This document shows positions 53,441-60,744 of a DNA stretch of 60,744 nt, piece by piece. The DNA is from an uncultured Prevotellaceae bacterium (GTDB taxonomy: Bacteria > Bacteroidota > Bacteroidia > Bacteroidales > Bacteroidaceae). The notes under the pieces were generated by a model that was not told where the DNA came from, did no database searches, and worked only from the letters and a program-made list of their open reading frames with translations. The stretch's first letter is position 1. Each line of letters opens with the position of its first letter. Both the position numbers and the translations under genes were made by a program. The stretch spans positions 1-60,744 of the forward strand of contig CAMZAE010000010.1 in assembly GCA_947304115.1 (NCBI GenBank), in the 5' to 3' direction.

Positions 53441-53535
53441 TGAATTATTATAATAATGTTAAAGAATTTGCCGGAAAAAATACCCCTTCCTGATATTTCT
53501 CAGCACCATTTCCCCTAAAAATGAACAAAATGTTG

Positions 53536-53543
53536 TAATTTTG
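53536..53543 (+). promoter_or_regulatory. -7 box of the sugar-transferase gene
   Basis: TAATTTTG matches TAnnTTTG, 42 bp upstream of the ATG at 53586. The two divergent promoters of this gap are about 100 bp apart. Confidence 0.5.
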
Positions 53544-53585
53544 CATGGATTATGTGCACACTTCGCACATCGTCCATAACAAACT

Positions 53586-54911
53586 ATGCATAAGGACACG
53601 ACAAACATACCCATTCGCAAATGGCTACGTGACGGCATGACTTGCCTGGCAGAAGCCTTCATCTGGACAGGTTGTGCTTATGCGGCAACACTATTGCAAC
53701 ATTTATGGACAAGCACTATCCTTCCATTCGCCTGGTATGTTCTCCTGGGCTGGGGGTTCGCATTCCTCCTTGTCGTGACACGCTTCATTCCCAACAATGC
53801 CTATAGCCGTACATCCCGACGCGACGAAGTGGTGTCACAAGCCGCGAAGACAGCGCTGTTCGTCAGTTTGCTTGCCCTTGCCGTTTACACAGAAAGGACG
53901 CCCCTTTTGTTCCTCTCTTGCTTGTTCTTCTTTCTTGCACTGATTGCAGAACGCCTCATCCTAAACAGTTGGTTCATCCGCTATAGCATACGGCATAGCG
54001 AACATGGTGTCCTTCTCTGCAGCGGCGAGACATCATGGCAACAGCAAGCTCTGCTGCAAAACACATACGGACTGGAACTGAACCGCCTGGAAGAGCAGAC
54101 GGCGCGACAATTGGAAACATATCTTGTAGCACATCCCGAGACGGAGAGTGTCTATTGTGCACCCTCGGCACTGACAGCGGCAGAGCTGGAGGATGTTGCG
54201 CACACTTGCCGCAAACAGGGCCTCATGCTTCACGTCCTGCCCCTTGCCCCTTGCTCCCTGCCCCCGACAATGCAAAGTGAATGTCGCGGCTCCATCAGTG
54301 TGCTCTCGCCTGCCGAACTTCCCTTGCAAAACCTCGTCAACAAAACCATCAAACGATTGACAGACATTGTGGCAAGCCTTCTTGTCCTGCTCACCATTTT
54401 CCCTGTCGTTACTCTCATCGCCTTCATCTGCATCAAGAGACAGAGTCGCGGTCCTGTCCTCACAATACGGCACATGTGCGGCATGAACGGGAAAGTGTTC
54501 CAATGCCTCACCTTCCGCACGCGCCATTACGAGGCTGCACCCTCCTTCTTCGACGGCACAGGCGACCCTGGCTACTTCCCTTTCGGCAAGTTCCTGAAGC
54601 ATTCACGGCTGGAACTTCTGCCGCAATTCCTCTGTGTGCTTTGGGGCAGCATGACCATCATCGGCTCACAGACAATGCGGCCGGAGCAATACGCCGACTA
54701 CCGTCGCGAACTGAGACAACTCTTCGCCTCTGGCAACCGGCTCAAGGCTGGCATCACAAACTATCAGTTCGCCTCACAAAGCAAGGGCAGCACAAAGGCC
54801 GATATCTGGTATTCCCGTCACTGGGGCTTCTGGCTCGACCTACGCATCATGCTACAACGTCTTGGCACACTGCTGAACAATTCAAAAGCGACATCCATCA
54901 ATTATATATAA
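53586..54911 (+). CDS. Divergent polyprenyl glycosylphosphotransferase-like protein
   Basis: 441 residues. Four N-terminal hydrophobic helices, a cytosolic middle (about 140-220) and a C-terminal bacterial sugar-transferase domain with the re-entrant helix (KRLTDIVASLLVLLTIFPVV) place it in the WbaP/WcaJ family, which moves a sugar phosphate onto undecaprenyl phosphate. The catalytic dyad region, normally LDELPQ, reads LELLPQ: Asp became Glu and the following Glu became Leu. The usual VGPRP motif reads IGSQT. The enzyme may therefore be inactive or altered. Residues 217-227 ([11 protein letters not shown]) are coded by four 7-bp repeats in frame. It is divergent from the Wzc-like gene, consistent with exopolysaccharide synthesis. 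Confidence 0.8.
   Translation: MHKDTTNIPIRKWLRDGMTCLAEAFIWTGCAYAATLLQHLWTSTILPFAWYVLLGWGFAFLLVVTRFIPNNAYSRTSRRDEVVSQAAKTALFVSLLALAVYTERTPLLFLSCLFFFLALIAERLILNSWFIRYSIRHSEHGVLLCSGETSWQQQALLQNTYGLELNRLEEQTARQLETYLVAHPETESVYCAPSALTAAELEDVAHTCRKQGLMLHVLPLAPCSLPPTMQSECRGSISVLSPAELPLQNLVNKTIKRLTDIVASLLVLLTIFPVVTLIAFICIKRQSRGPVLTIRHMCGMNGKVFQCLTFRTRHYEAAPSFFDGTGDPGYFPFGKFLKHSRLELLPQFLCVLWGSMTIIGSQTMRPEQYADYRRELRQLFASGNRLKAGITNYQFASQSKGSTKADIWYSRHWGFWLDLRIMLQRLGTLLNNSKATSINYI
54234..54261 (+). repeat. In-frame heptamer array inside the sugar-transferase gene
   Basis: Units GTCCTGC, CCCTTGC, CCCTTGC and TCCCTGC are contiguous and read VLPLAPCSL. They are of the same C-rich type as those in guaA and near recA. 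Confidence 0.9.
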
Positions 54912-54931
54912 TGTAGGAAACAGCAAACAAT

Positions 54932-54954
54932 TAAATAGTAAATCGTAAATAGTC
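54932..54954 (+). repeat. TAAATAG heptamer array
   Basis: Three contiguous units TAAATAG, TAAATCG, TAAATAG followed by TC, 20 bp after the sugar-transferase stop and 18 bp before the next gene. Confidence 0.85.
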
Positions 54955-54972
54955 ACATCGAAAATTATCACC

Positions 54973-55599
54973 ATGTCTATATTCAGTAAACTATTCCGTA
55001 GAAACGGAAACGAACAGCAAACAAAGGTTGGCGGCATGGAAGACTTCATGCTTCTCATCCGCGTCTATTATCAAGCGGTAATAGCTGCACAGCTTGGCAT
55101 CAATAACCTTGGTGCACTACCCGACCTGCGCATCTTCAAGCAGACCTACCGCGTCGCCACACTCAACAACAAGCTCGGCATTGCCGAGAAGAAGCACTGC
55201 CGCAAACTCATACAAGACATTTACGGCTGCAGTGACAGCTTCTTCACAGAGATAGACGGCAGCATCCGCAAACACTGCCGCAAAATTCAGGACGCACAAA
55301 GCTACCTCATCCAGTTCCAGGGCTTCAGCCAAGACCTGATGATGCTCATGGGAAACCTCATGCAATGGAAAATGCGGCTGCCCAGCTTCTTCAAGGGAGC
55401 ACTTCGCGAGATGACCGCAAAGCAGGTTCACCAGGTGCTGACGAAGAACGACTGGAAGGACGAAGGCGTGCGCAAAGCCTGCATCTCCGTCCGCAAATAC
55501 CAAAACGTGCTTGGTTATACAGAACAATGGATGACGGAATACGTGCATACCATTGTCATGCTGGCGAAGAAGGAGCCAAAGAAAAATAGTGAGCAATAA
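54973..55599 (+). CDS. Conserved-looking cytosolic protein of unknown function
   Basis: 208 residues, mostly helical, basic, without signal or membrane segments. It starts MSIFSKLFRRNGN and has two Cys/His-containing helices (KKHCRKLIQDIYGCSDSFF and IRKHCRKIQDAQSYLIQFQ) that look like related repeats about 34 residues apart. The C-terminal half has a Trp-containing helix (MQWKMRLPSFFKG) and KKEPKKNSEQ at the end. I know no family for it. It lies 61 bp after the sugar-transferase gene, with a heptamer array between, and 56 bp before the coiled-coil gene, which has its own promoter, so it may be co-transcribed with either the transferase or alone. Confidence 0.75.
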   Translation: MSIFSKLFRRNGNEQQTKVGGMEDFMLLIRVYYQAVIAAQLGINNLGALPDLRIFKQTYRVATLNNKLGIAEKKHCRKLIQDIYGCSDSFFTEIDGSIRKHCRKIQDAQSYLIQFQGFSQDLMMLMGNLMQWKMRLPSFFKGALREMTAKQVHQVLTKNDWKDEGVRKACISVRKYQNVLGYTEQWMTEYVHTIVMLAKKEPKKNSEQ

Positions 55600-55601
55600 A
55601 C

Positions 55602-55632
55602 TTGCATAAAGACAAAAAAAGTATTATCTTTG
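55602..55632 (+). promoter_or_regulatory. Promoter of the coiled-coil/zapA/rny genes
   Basis: TTG at 55602-55604, a 20-bp spacer, and TATCTTTG at 55625-55632, ending 23 bp before the ATG at 55656. A textbook Bacteroidota promoter. Confidence 0.8.
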
Positions 55633-55655
55633 TCCGCAAATTGAGTTAATTCGCC

Positions 55656-55955
55656 ATGAATCAAGAACTGAAAGACCTCATTATCCGGCTTGAGACACGC
55701 GTCAGACAACTCATCATGCAGCAAACCCAGTTGCAGGAAGAGGAGGATAGTTTGCGGCGTCAACTAAGCAAGAAGGACGAGGAAATTCTCAATCTGCAGG
55801 TTCAAAACGAAGAACTCAAACAACAATACAGCCGTCTGAAGATGGCAAAGTACATCGACATGGCCGACAATGATGTCAAAGACATGCGAGGCCGTATCAG
55901 AACGATGGTGCGCGATATTGACCGGTGCATCTCTATGCTCAAAGTAACTCAGTAA
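55656..55955 (+). CDS. Small coiled-coil protein upstream of zapA
   Basis: 99 residues, almost wholly helical. Residues about 5-65 show heptad-like charged and Leu positions (LIIRLETRVRQLIMQQ, LQVQNEELKQQYSRL). No signal peptide or membrane helix. Size, coiled coil and position directly before zapA suggest a ZapB-like cell-division accessory, but I cannot show homology. It starts 23 bp downstream of a consensus promoter and ends 8 bp before zapA, so it is the first gene of the likely zapA-rny operon. Confidence 0.8.
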   Translation: MNQELKDLIIRLETRVRQLIMQQTQLQEEEDSLRRQLSKKDEEILNLQVQNEELKQQYSRLKMAKYIDMADNDVKDMRGRIRTMVRDIDRCISMLKVTQ

Positions 55956-55963
55956 CACAGACT

Positions 55964-56254
55964 ATGGATGACACCCTTTCAATAACTCTCCGTTTCGGTT
56001 CATGGACACTGCCCATGACCATCAAGCGTGACGAAGAATATGTCTATCGCCAGGCAGAAAAGCTTATCAAGGAGAGATTCAGCTTCTATACAAGCAGCTA
56101 TCCCGGGCAGAACACCGAGATGTATCTTGTGATGACTATCCTCGACATTGCCGTAATGAGCAAGCGACAGGAAACCACCCACGATACAAAGCCCGTTCTG
56201 GATGCCCTCCGTCCGTTGCTTGCAGAAGTCGAGGCCGCACTCATCAAAAAATAA
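55964..56254 (+). CDS. zapA: Cell-division protein ZapA
   Basis: 96 residues from the ATG at 55964 (MDDTLSITLRFG); a GTG-initiated longer frame is less plausible. ZapA family members bind FtsZ and stabilise the Z-ring. The N-terminal beta-hairpin (LPMTIKRDEEYVYRQAEKLI) and the C-terminal coiled coil (TKPVLDALRPLLAEVEAAL) are typical. The previous gene ends 8 bp upstream and rny follows 52 bp later. There is little doubt about the family because the same neighbours occur in related genomes. Confidence 0.85.
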   Translation: MDDTLSITLRFGSWTLPMTIKRDEEYVYRQAEKLIKERFSFYTSSYPGQNTEMYLVMTILDIAVMSKRQETTHDTKPVLDALRPLLAEVEAALIKK

Positions 56255-56306
56255 GAGAGTTCGTGACCCCGAGTATTAACATTTATATCAAACTATTTTA
56301 TTATCC

Positions 56307-57869
56307 ATGACAACAGATATTATCGTTGCCCTCTCGGTAGCCATCATATTGTTTTTTGTCCTCGTAGCGGTATGGTACTTCGTGGCTGTGCCGGCTAAGA
56401 GGAAGGCTCTCGCCGAAGAAGCTCGCGAGAATGCCGAAAAAGAGGCAGAAGTCATCAAGCAGAAAAAGCTGCTTGAAGTGAAAGAGAAATTCCTTAGCAA
56501 GCGCACAGAGCTTGAGAAGGAAGTACGTCAGCACAACCAGCAGATTCAGCAGAGCGAGAACCGCATCAAGCAACGCGAGATGCAGCTTAACCAAAAGCAG
56601 GACGAACTGACGCGCCGCAAACAGGAAGCCGACGCACAGCGCCAACGCATGGAGACGCAGCAGGCTCTGCTTGAAAAGAAGGAAGAGGAGGTCAACGCAC
56701 GCTTCTCCGACCTCGTCAATCAGGAGCGCACAAAACTTGAGGAAATCTCTGGCCTGAGCGTTGAAGAAGCTCGCGAGCGCCTTGTTGAGTCGTTAAAAGA
56801 CGAAGCCAAGACGAATGCGGCGGCATACATCAACGAGATTATGGACGACGCACGCATGACGGCCACAAAGGAAGCCAAGCGCATCATCATCCAGAGCATC
56901 CAGCGCGTCGCCACAGAGACTGCCGTGGAGAACTCCGTCACAGTATTCCATATCGACAACGACGAAGTGAAGGGACGCATCATCGGTCGCGAAGGCCGTA
57001 ACATCCGCGCCCTCGAAGCAGCCACCGGCACAGAGATTGTCGTTGACGACACACCCGAGGCCATCGTTATCAGCGCCTTCGATCCCATACGCCGTGAGAT
57101 ATGCCGTCTGGCTCTCCACCAGCTTGTTTCCGACGGCCGCATACATCCAGCACGCATCGAAGAGGTGGTGGCTAAGGTCAAGAAGCAGATTGACGAGGAA
57201 ATCCTCGAGGTGGGCAAGCGCACCACCATCGACCTTGGCGTACACGGCCTGCATCCCGAACTCATCCGCATCGTCGGCAAGATGAAGTACCGCAGCAGCT
57301 ACGGACAGAACCTCCTGCAGCACGCCCGTGAAACCGCCAATCTCTGTGCAGTCATGGCAAGCGAACTCGGCCTCAACCCCAAGAAGGCGAAGCGTGCCGG
57401 CCTCTTGCACGACATCGGCAAGGTGCCCGATGAGGAACCAGACCTGCCACATGCTCTCTACGGCGCCAAACTCGCAGAGAAGTACAAAGAGAAGCCCGAA
57501 ATATGCAACGCCATCGGTGCCCACCACGACGAGATGGAGATGACTACCCTGATTGCCCCCATCGTGCAGGCCTGCGACGCCATCAGCGGTGCCCGCCCTG
57601 GTGCCCGCCGCGAGATTGTGGAGGCTTACATCAAGCGTCTCAAGGACCTGGAGGACATCGCCATGAGTCATCCGGGCGTAATCAAGACGTATGCAATCCA
57701 GGCAGGCCGCGAGCTGCGTGTCATCGTCGGTGCCGACAAGATAGACGACAAGCAGACGGAACTCCTCAGTTCTGACATTGCCACCAAGATTCAAAATGAG
57801 ATGACATATCCTGGGCAGGTCAAGATAACAGTCATCCGCGAAACACGCGCTATCGCCTACGCGAAATAA
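56307..57869 (+). CDS. rny: Ribonuclease Y
   Basis: 520 residues, usual length. A single N-terminal membrane helix (about 4-24) anchors a long coiled coil (about 40-170), then a KH domain ([21 protein letters not shown], the GxxG loop), and an HD domain with LLHDIGKV near residue 370 carrying the metal-binding His-Asp pair. It is an endoribonuclease that starts mRNA decay at the membrane. It is the last gene of the zapA operon, ending 18 bp before a strong bidirectional terminator shared with recA. Confidence 0.97.
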   Translation: MTTDIIVALSVAIILFFVLVAVWYFVAVPAKRKALAEEARENAEKEAEVIKQKKLLEVKEKFLSKRTELEKEVRQHNQQIQQSENRIKQREMQLNQKQDELTRRKQEADAQRQRMETQQALLEKKEEEVNARFSDLVNQERTKLEEISGLSVEEARERLVESLKDEAKTNAAAYINEIMDDARMTATKEAKRIIIQSIQRVATETAVENSVTVFHIDNDEVKGRIIGREGRNIRALEAATGTEIVVDDTPEAIVISAFDPIRREICRLALHQLVSDGRIHPARIEEVVAKVKKQIDEEILEVGKRTTIDLGVHGLHPELIRIVGKMKYRSSYGQNLLQHARETANLCAVMASELGLNPKKAKRAGLLHDIGKVPDEEPDLPHALYGAKLAEKYKEKPEICNAIGAHHDEMEMTTLIAPIVQACDAISGARPGARREIVEAYIKRLKDLEDIAMSHPGVIKTYAIQAGRELRVIVGADKIDDKQTELLSSDIATKIQNEMTYPGQVKITVIRETRAIAYAK

Positions 57870-57882
57870 AAGAGTATTAAAC

Positions 57883-57915
57883 AAAAAGCCGCAAGTTGAG
57901 GAACTTGCGGCTTTT
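57883..57915. terminator. Bidirectional terminator between rny and recA
   Basis: Perfect 10-bp stem GCCGCAAGTT (57888-57897) and AACTTGCGGC (57902-57911), 4-nt loop GAGG, with an A-run before and a T-run after. It serves rny (plus) and recA (minus), both of which end within 20 bp of it. Confidence 0.9.
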
Positions 57916-57917
57916 GT

Positions 57918-58937
57918 TTATTTCATGGCTTCATAGATTTTGTCGGTAATCTCCTCTTGAAGTTCGGGATTGTCGCGCAGGACACCTTTCGTGGCCTCCT
58001 TGCCCTGACCGAGCTTGCTGCCGTTGTAACTGTACCAGGAGCCGCTCTTCTCAAGGATACCGAAGTTGACGCCCAAGTCAACAACCTCACCTACGCGGCA
58101 AATGCCTTCGCCGTACATAATCTCAAACTCTGCCTTCCGGAAGGGAGGAGCCACCTTGTTCTTCACCACCTTCACCTTCACTTCGTTGCCGATGATGGTG
58201 TCGCCGTCCTTGATGCTCTGTGACTTGCGGATGTCAAGACGCACCGAGGCGTAGAACTTCAGGGCGTTGCCGCCGGTGGTCGTCTCGGGGTTGCCGAACA
58301 TGACGCCTATCTTCTCGCGCAACTGGTTGATGAAGATGCAGGTGGTGTTCGTCTTGTTGATGGTGGCGGTAAGCTTACGCAAGGCCTGACTCATCAGGCG
58401 TGCCTGCAGACCAACCTTATTGTCGCCCATGTCGCCCTCCAGCTCTGCCTTCGGTGTCAAGGCTGCGACAGAATCAATGACGATGATGTCAACCGCCGCA
58501 CTGCGAATAAGCTGGTCGGCAATGTCCAGTGCCTGCTCTCCATTGTCGGGCTGGGAAATGAGAAGGTTATCGACATCTACGCCGAGGTTGGCGGCATAGA
58601 AGCGGTCGAAGGCATGTTCTGCGTCAATGAAGGCAGCGATGCCGCCCTGCTTCTGCGCCTCAGCAATGGCATGGATGGCAAGCGTCGTCTTGCCGGACGA
58701 CTCCGGGCCGTATATCTCCACGATGCGCCCTCTCGGATAGCCGCCCACGCCAAGCGCGTAGTCCAGCGCAATGGATCCCGACGGAATGACCTCGATGTTG
58801 TCAATCCTCTCCTCTCCGAGTTTCATAATGGACCCCTTGCCGAAGTCCTTCTCTATCTTCGCCATCGCCGCCTGCAGCGCCTTCAGCTTCTCGCTCTGCT
58901 GCCCCGGGGCAGCCGTTTCAGTTTCTTTCTTTGCCAT
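57918..58937 (-). CDS. recA: Recombinase RecA
   Basis: 339 residues from the ATG at 58935-58937 ([10 protein letters not shown]), usual for RecA. An upstream in-frame extension beginning [10 protein letters not shown] is just translated heptamer repeat and is rejected. Core features: Walker [27 protein letters not shown] (loop and Walker B region) and the QKLREKIG segment. RecA binds ssDNA, exchanges strands and triggers the SOS-type response. A heptamer array begins 13 bp before the start codon, so the usual promoter and leader may have been changed by it; I saw no TAnnTTTG box in the gap. Confidence 0.97.
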   Translation of the reverse strand: MAKKETETAAPGQQSEKLKALQAAMAKIEKDFGKGSIMKLGEERIDNIEVIPSGSIALDYALGVGGYPRGRIVEIYGPESSGKTTLAIHAIAEAQKQGGIAAFIDAEHAFDRFYAANLGVDVDNLLISQPDNGEQALDIADQLIRSAAVDIIVIDSVAALTPKAELEGDMGDNKVGLQARLMSQALRKLTATINKTNTTCIFINQLREKIGVMFGNPETTTGGNALKFYASVRLDIRKSQSIKDGDTIIGNEVKVKVVKNKVAPPFRKAEFEIMYGEGICRVGEVVDLGVNFGILEKSGSWYSYNGSKLGQGKEATKGVLRDNPELQEEITDKIYEAMK

Positions 58938-58950
58938 AATTGTGATTTTT

Positions 58951-58983
58951 GGGGGCAAGGAGCAAGGGGCAAGGAGCAAGAGG
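58951..58983 (+). repeat. GGGCAAG heptamer array before recA
   Basis: GGGCAAG, GAGCAAG, GGGCAAG, GAGCAAG (58953-58980), preceded by GG. It lies between recA and the S23 gene, G-rich on the plus strand. The opposed array at 59417-59450 lies on the other side of the S23 gene. Confidence 0.95.
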
Positions 58984-59019
58984 ATTGTTCTTGGCCCTTG
59001 AACTTGCCTAAATGTGTTA

Positions 59020-59394
59020 TTATTGTTTGTTGCTTTTATCCTCTAATGATTTCTTTAATCCACTTAACAAGCGCGAGATTTCAACCATATTCGCTTCATT
59101 GGTCTTTAATTCCTCATCGGAAATATAGGAAAGTGAGTGAGCAATCTCCAATTGACACATCGTTTCTGTTAGTGAACCTTTTGCTATCTCCAAGAAGTGA
59201 ATCCTCTCTTTGACAGAGTTCCTACCCATACCTTCTGCTATATTGGACGGGACAGAAATGACGGCTCTCCGAATTTGGTCTGTCAACACACTTTTCTCAT
59301 ATGGAGGGAACTTCCGTGCAAGGGCACAGACATTCTTTACCTGAAGCAAAGACTGCTGGTAAACATTAAGCTTCCGATAGAAGAAGTCGTCCAT
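59020..59394 (-). CDS. S23/four-helix-bundle protein
   Basis: 124 residues from the ATG at 59392-59394 ([13 protein letters not shown]); the longer upstream frame is repeat sequence and is rejected. Family: four-helix bundle proteins (TIGR02436), known as the product of 23S rRNA intervening sequences and as relatives of the Avd accessory factor of diversity-generating retroelements. Visible: [27 protein letters not shown] (conserved IAEGxGR) and [19 protein letters not shown]. It binds nucleic acid in characterised relatives. Here it is freestanding, with no rRNA nearby, and is bracketed by opposed G-rich heptamer arrays at 58951-58983 and 59417-59450. Confidence 0.9.
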   Translation of the reverse strand: MDDFFYRKLNVYQQSLLQVKNVCALARKFPPYEKSVLTDQIRRAVISVPSNIAEGMGRNSVKERIHFLEIAKGSLTETMCQLEIAHSLSYISDEELKTNEANMVEISRLLSGLKKSLEDKSNKQ

Positions 59395-59416
59395 AATTCT
59401 GAGATTTATTACATTT

Positions 59417-59450
59417 CTCTTGCCCCTTGCTACTTGCCCCCTGCTCCTAC
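59417..59450 (-). repeat. Heptamer array opposing the one before recA
   Basis: Plus-strand units CTCTTGC, CCCTTGC, TACTTGC, CCCCTGC, then TCCTAC. The G-rich strand is the minus strand, so it is inverted relative to 58951-58983. The carboxynorspermidine dehydrogenase stop codon (59447-59449) lies at its right end. Confidence 0.95.
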
Positions 59451-60744
59451 AATTCGAGATCAATATCGAATTGTTCGTGCCAAGGCAAGCCCTGGCTGTT
59501 AAGCTGTTCCATGAAGGGGTCGGGATCGAACTCCTCAACGTTGTGCACGCCGGGCTTGCTCCAAAGGCCCTTGAGGAACATCATGGCACCTATCATGGCA
59601 GGCACGCCGGTGGTGTAGCTGACACCTTGCATTCCTGTTTCCTCGTATGCGGCTTGGTGCGAACAGTTATTATATATATAATATGTATGCTCGCTTCCAT
59701 CACGAAGGCCGCGTATGCGGCAGCCGATGCTGGTCTCGCCGTCGTAGTTCTCGCCAAGGTCCTGCGGGTTGGGCAGCACAGCCTTGAGGAACTGCAAAGG
59801 CACAATCTTGACCTTGACTGTCTTGGGGGCAGGGGGCAGGGGGCAAGGGGCAGGAGAACTGCTGGGACAGACGGTATCCTCTTGCTCCTTGCACCTTGCT
59901 CCTTGCTCCTCAACAAGCGGTGCTTCGTACTCCACCTCGTCGATACGGCTCATGCCGATGTTCTGTATAACATCAAGATAAGTGAGGTACTGCTGGCCGA
60001 AGGTCATCCAGAAGCGGGCGCGCTTGATGGTCGGGTAGTTGATGACAAGCGACTCTATCTCCTCGTGATGGAGCAGGTAGCTCTCCTTGGGGCCGATGCC
60101 GGGATAGGTCAGAGGCTTGTGAATCTCCATCGGCTCCGTCTCGATGTACTTGCCGTTCTCCCAATAGAGACCTTTCTGCGTAATTTCTCTGATGTTGATT
60201 TCGGGGTTGAAGTTCGTGGCGAAAGCCTTGTGATGGTTGCCTGCGTTGCAATCCACGATGTCGAGGTACTGAATCTCATCGAAGTGGTGCTTGGCTGCGT
60301 AGGCCGTAAAGATGCTGGTCACGCCAGGGTCGAAGCCGCAGCCGAGGATGGCACAGAGACCTGCCTTCTCGAAGCGTTCACGGTAAGCCCACTGCCAAGA
60401 GTATTCAAAGTGTGCCTCGTCCTTCGGCTCGTAGTTGGCCGTGTCGAGGTAGTTGCAACCTGTCTGCAGGCAGGCCTCCATGATGGTGAGGTCTTGGTAA
60501 GGCAAGGCGAGGTTCATTACGAGGTCTGGCTTGTAACAGTTCAGCAGTTTGACAAGCTGTTCCACGCTGTCGGCATCCACCTGTGCGGTCTTCACCTTCG
60601 TGCCGTACTTCTTGTTGAGGACTTCAGCCAGTGCGATGCACTTCTTCTCTGTGCGGCTGGCAATCATTACTTCCGTGAAGGTGTCAGGGTTCTGGCACAC
60701 CTTGTGAGCTGCAACGGTAGCTACGCCGCCAGCTCCTATAATCA
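59447..60744 (-). CDS. Carboxynorspermidine (saccharopine-type) dehydrogenase, partial
   Basis: The gene enters from the right edge; the frame is open to the last base, so its start is outside. The first visible residues contain the Rossmann loop IGAGGVATVAAHK, then the saccharopine-dehydrogenase-like fold with NIGMSRIDEVEY and VPLQFLKAVLPNPQDLGENY, which is typical of carboxynorspermidine dehydrogenase. The enzyme reductively joins aspartate semialdehyde with a diamine in spermidine synthesis in many Bacteroidota. Between DEVEYEAPLV and KIVPLQF the protein has about 28 extra residues (EEQGARCKEQ ... PAPCPLPPAP) coded by an opposed pair of heptamer arms (59825-59910). Its stop codon lies in the next array. 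The C-terminal half is otherwise normal. Confidence 0.88.
   Translation of the reverse strand, partial: IIGAGGVATVAAHKVCQNPDTFTEVMIASRTEKKCIALAEVLNKKYGTKVKTAQVDADSVEQLVKLLNCYKPDLVMNLALPYQDLTIMEACLQTGCNYLDTANYEPKDEAHFEYSWQWAYRERFEKAGLCAILGCGFDPGVTSIFTAYAAKHHFDEIQYLDIVDCNAGNHHKAFATNFNPEINIREITQKGLYWENGKYIETEPMEIHKPLTYPGIGPKESYLLHHEEIESLVINYPTIKRARFWMTFGQQYLTYLDVIQNIGMSRIDEVEYEAPLVEEQGARCKEQEDTVCPSSSPAPCPLPPAPKTVKVKIVPLQFLKAVLPNPQDLGENYDGETSIGCRIRGLRDGSEHTYYIYNNCSHQAAYEETGMQGVSYTTGVPAMIGAMMFLKGLWSKPGVHNVEEFDPDPFMEQLNSQGLPWHEQFDIDLEL
59825..59910 (-). repeat. Opposed heptamer arms in frame inside carboxynorspermidine dehydrogenase
   Basis: Left arm on the plus strand: GGGGGCA, GGGGGCA, GGGGGCA, AGGGGCA (59825-59852). 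A 28-bp centre follows. Right arm: CTTGCTC, CTTGCAC, CTTGCTC, CTTGCTC (59881-59908). The arms are of the two related unit types seen in the array before recA, facing each other. The whole is read in frame. Confidence 0.95.

Noticed and set aside
56793..57884. 363-codon minus-strand frame over rny
   Set aside because: It overlaps the conserved RNase Y domains completely and has no family features.
58938..58979. RecA start with [10 protein letters not shown] extension
   Set aside because: The extra residues are the translation of the G-rich heptamer array and not conserved RecA sequence.

Overview
The window looks like a chromosomal segment of a Bacteroidota, most likely a gut or rumen Prevotella-type member of the Bacteroidales. 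The evidence is the paired SusC/SusD outer-membrane proteins with fasciclin lipoproteins, the Bacteroidota promoter signature (a TAnnTTTG -7 box, sometimes with a TTG -33 box about 20 bp upstream) before many genes, the near absence of Shine-Dalgarno sequences, calycin-like secreted proteins, a Wzc-type kinase with a Tyr-rich tail, and a carboxynorspermidine-type dehydrogenase. The species call is inference; no rRNA or tRNA gene was found.

Layout. 1-3243 (minus): a tight five-gene accessory operon, Xre regulator, AlbA_2/GHKL ATPase, unknown protein, GIY-YIG protein and the start of a type IIG-like restriction-modification enzyme; it looks like a defence locus. 3244-4173: non-coding, with 11-bp iterons and a promoter-plus-terminator unit that may be a small RNA. 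4174-7449 (plus): patatin autotransporter and pfkA. 7446-12035 (minus): a carboxypeptidase-regulatory/TonB-receptor-like protein and pyrC. 12209-13606: two secreted unknowns. 14204-15760: guaA. 15833-21515: a complete tripartite RND efflux operon. 21616-24092: ndk, an M23/LysM peptidase and miaA. 24210-29874 (minus): a 52-residue peptide gene and a three-gene operon of calycin-like secreted proteins, one ending in a dockerin-like module. 30242-47296 (minus): a 17-kb six-gene fasciclin/SusC/SusD locus with two SusCD pairs, one promoter and one terminator. 47713-50004: M6 protease. 50139-54911: thiD, a Wzc-like kinase and a divergent sugar-phosphate transferase. 54973-57869: an unknown gene, then a coiled-coil protein, zapA and rny. 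57918-60744 (minus): recA, an S23 four-helix-bundle gene, and a carboxynorspermidine dehydrogenase cut by the window edge.

The most unusual theme is short tandem repeats. At least a dozen arrays of 7-, 8- or 10-bp units lie at gene borders, often as two opposed arms around a short centre. Several lie in frame inside conserved enzymes (GuaA, the sugar transferase, carboxynorspermidine dehydrogenase, possibly PyrC) or supply stop codons and C-termini (MiaA, carboxynorspermidine dehydrogenase). One opposed pair of arms encloses the S23 four-helix-bundle gene. A second class consists of 21-22-bp helically phased palindromic arrays in three intergenic regions (13737, 30059, 47584). A third is an 11-bp array inside the ATPase gene that could switch the defence operon by frameshift.
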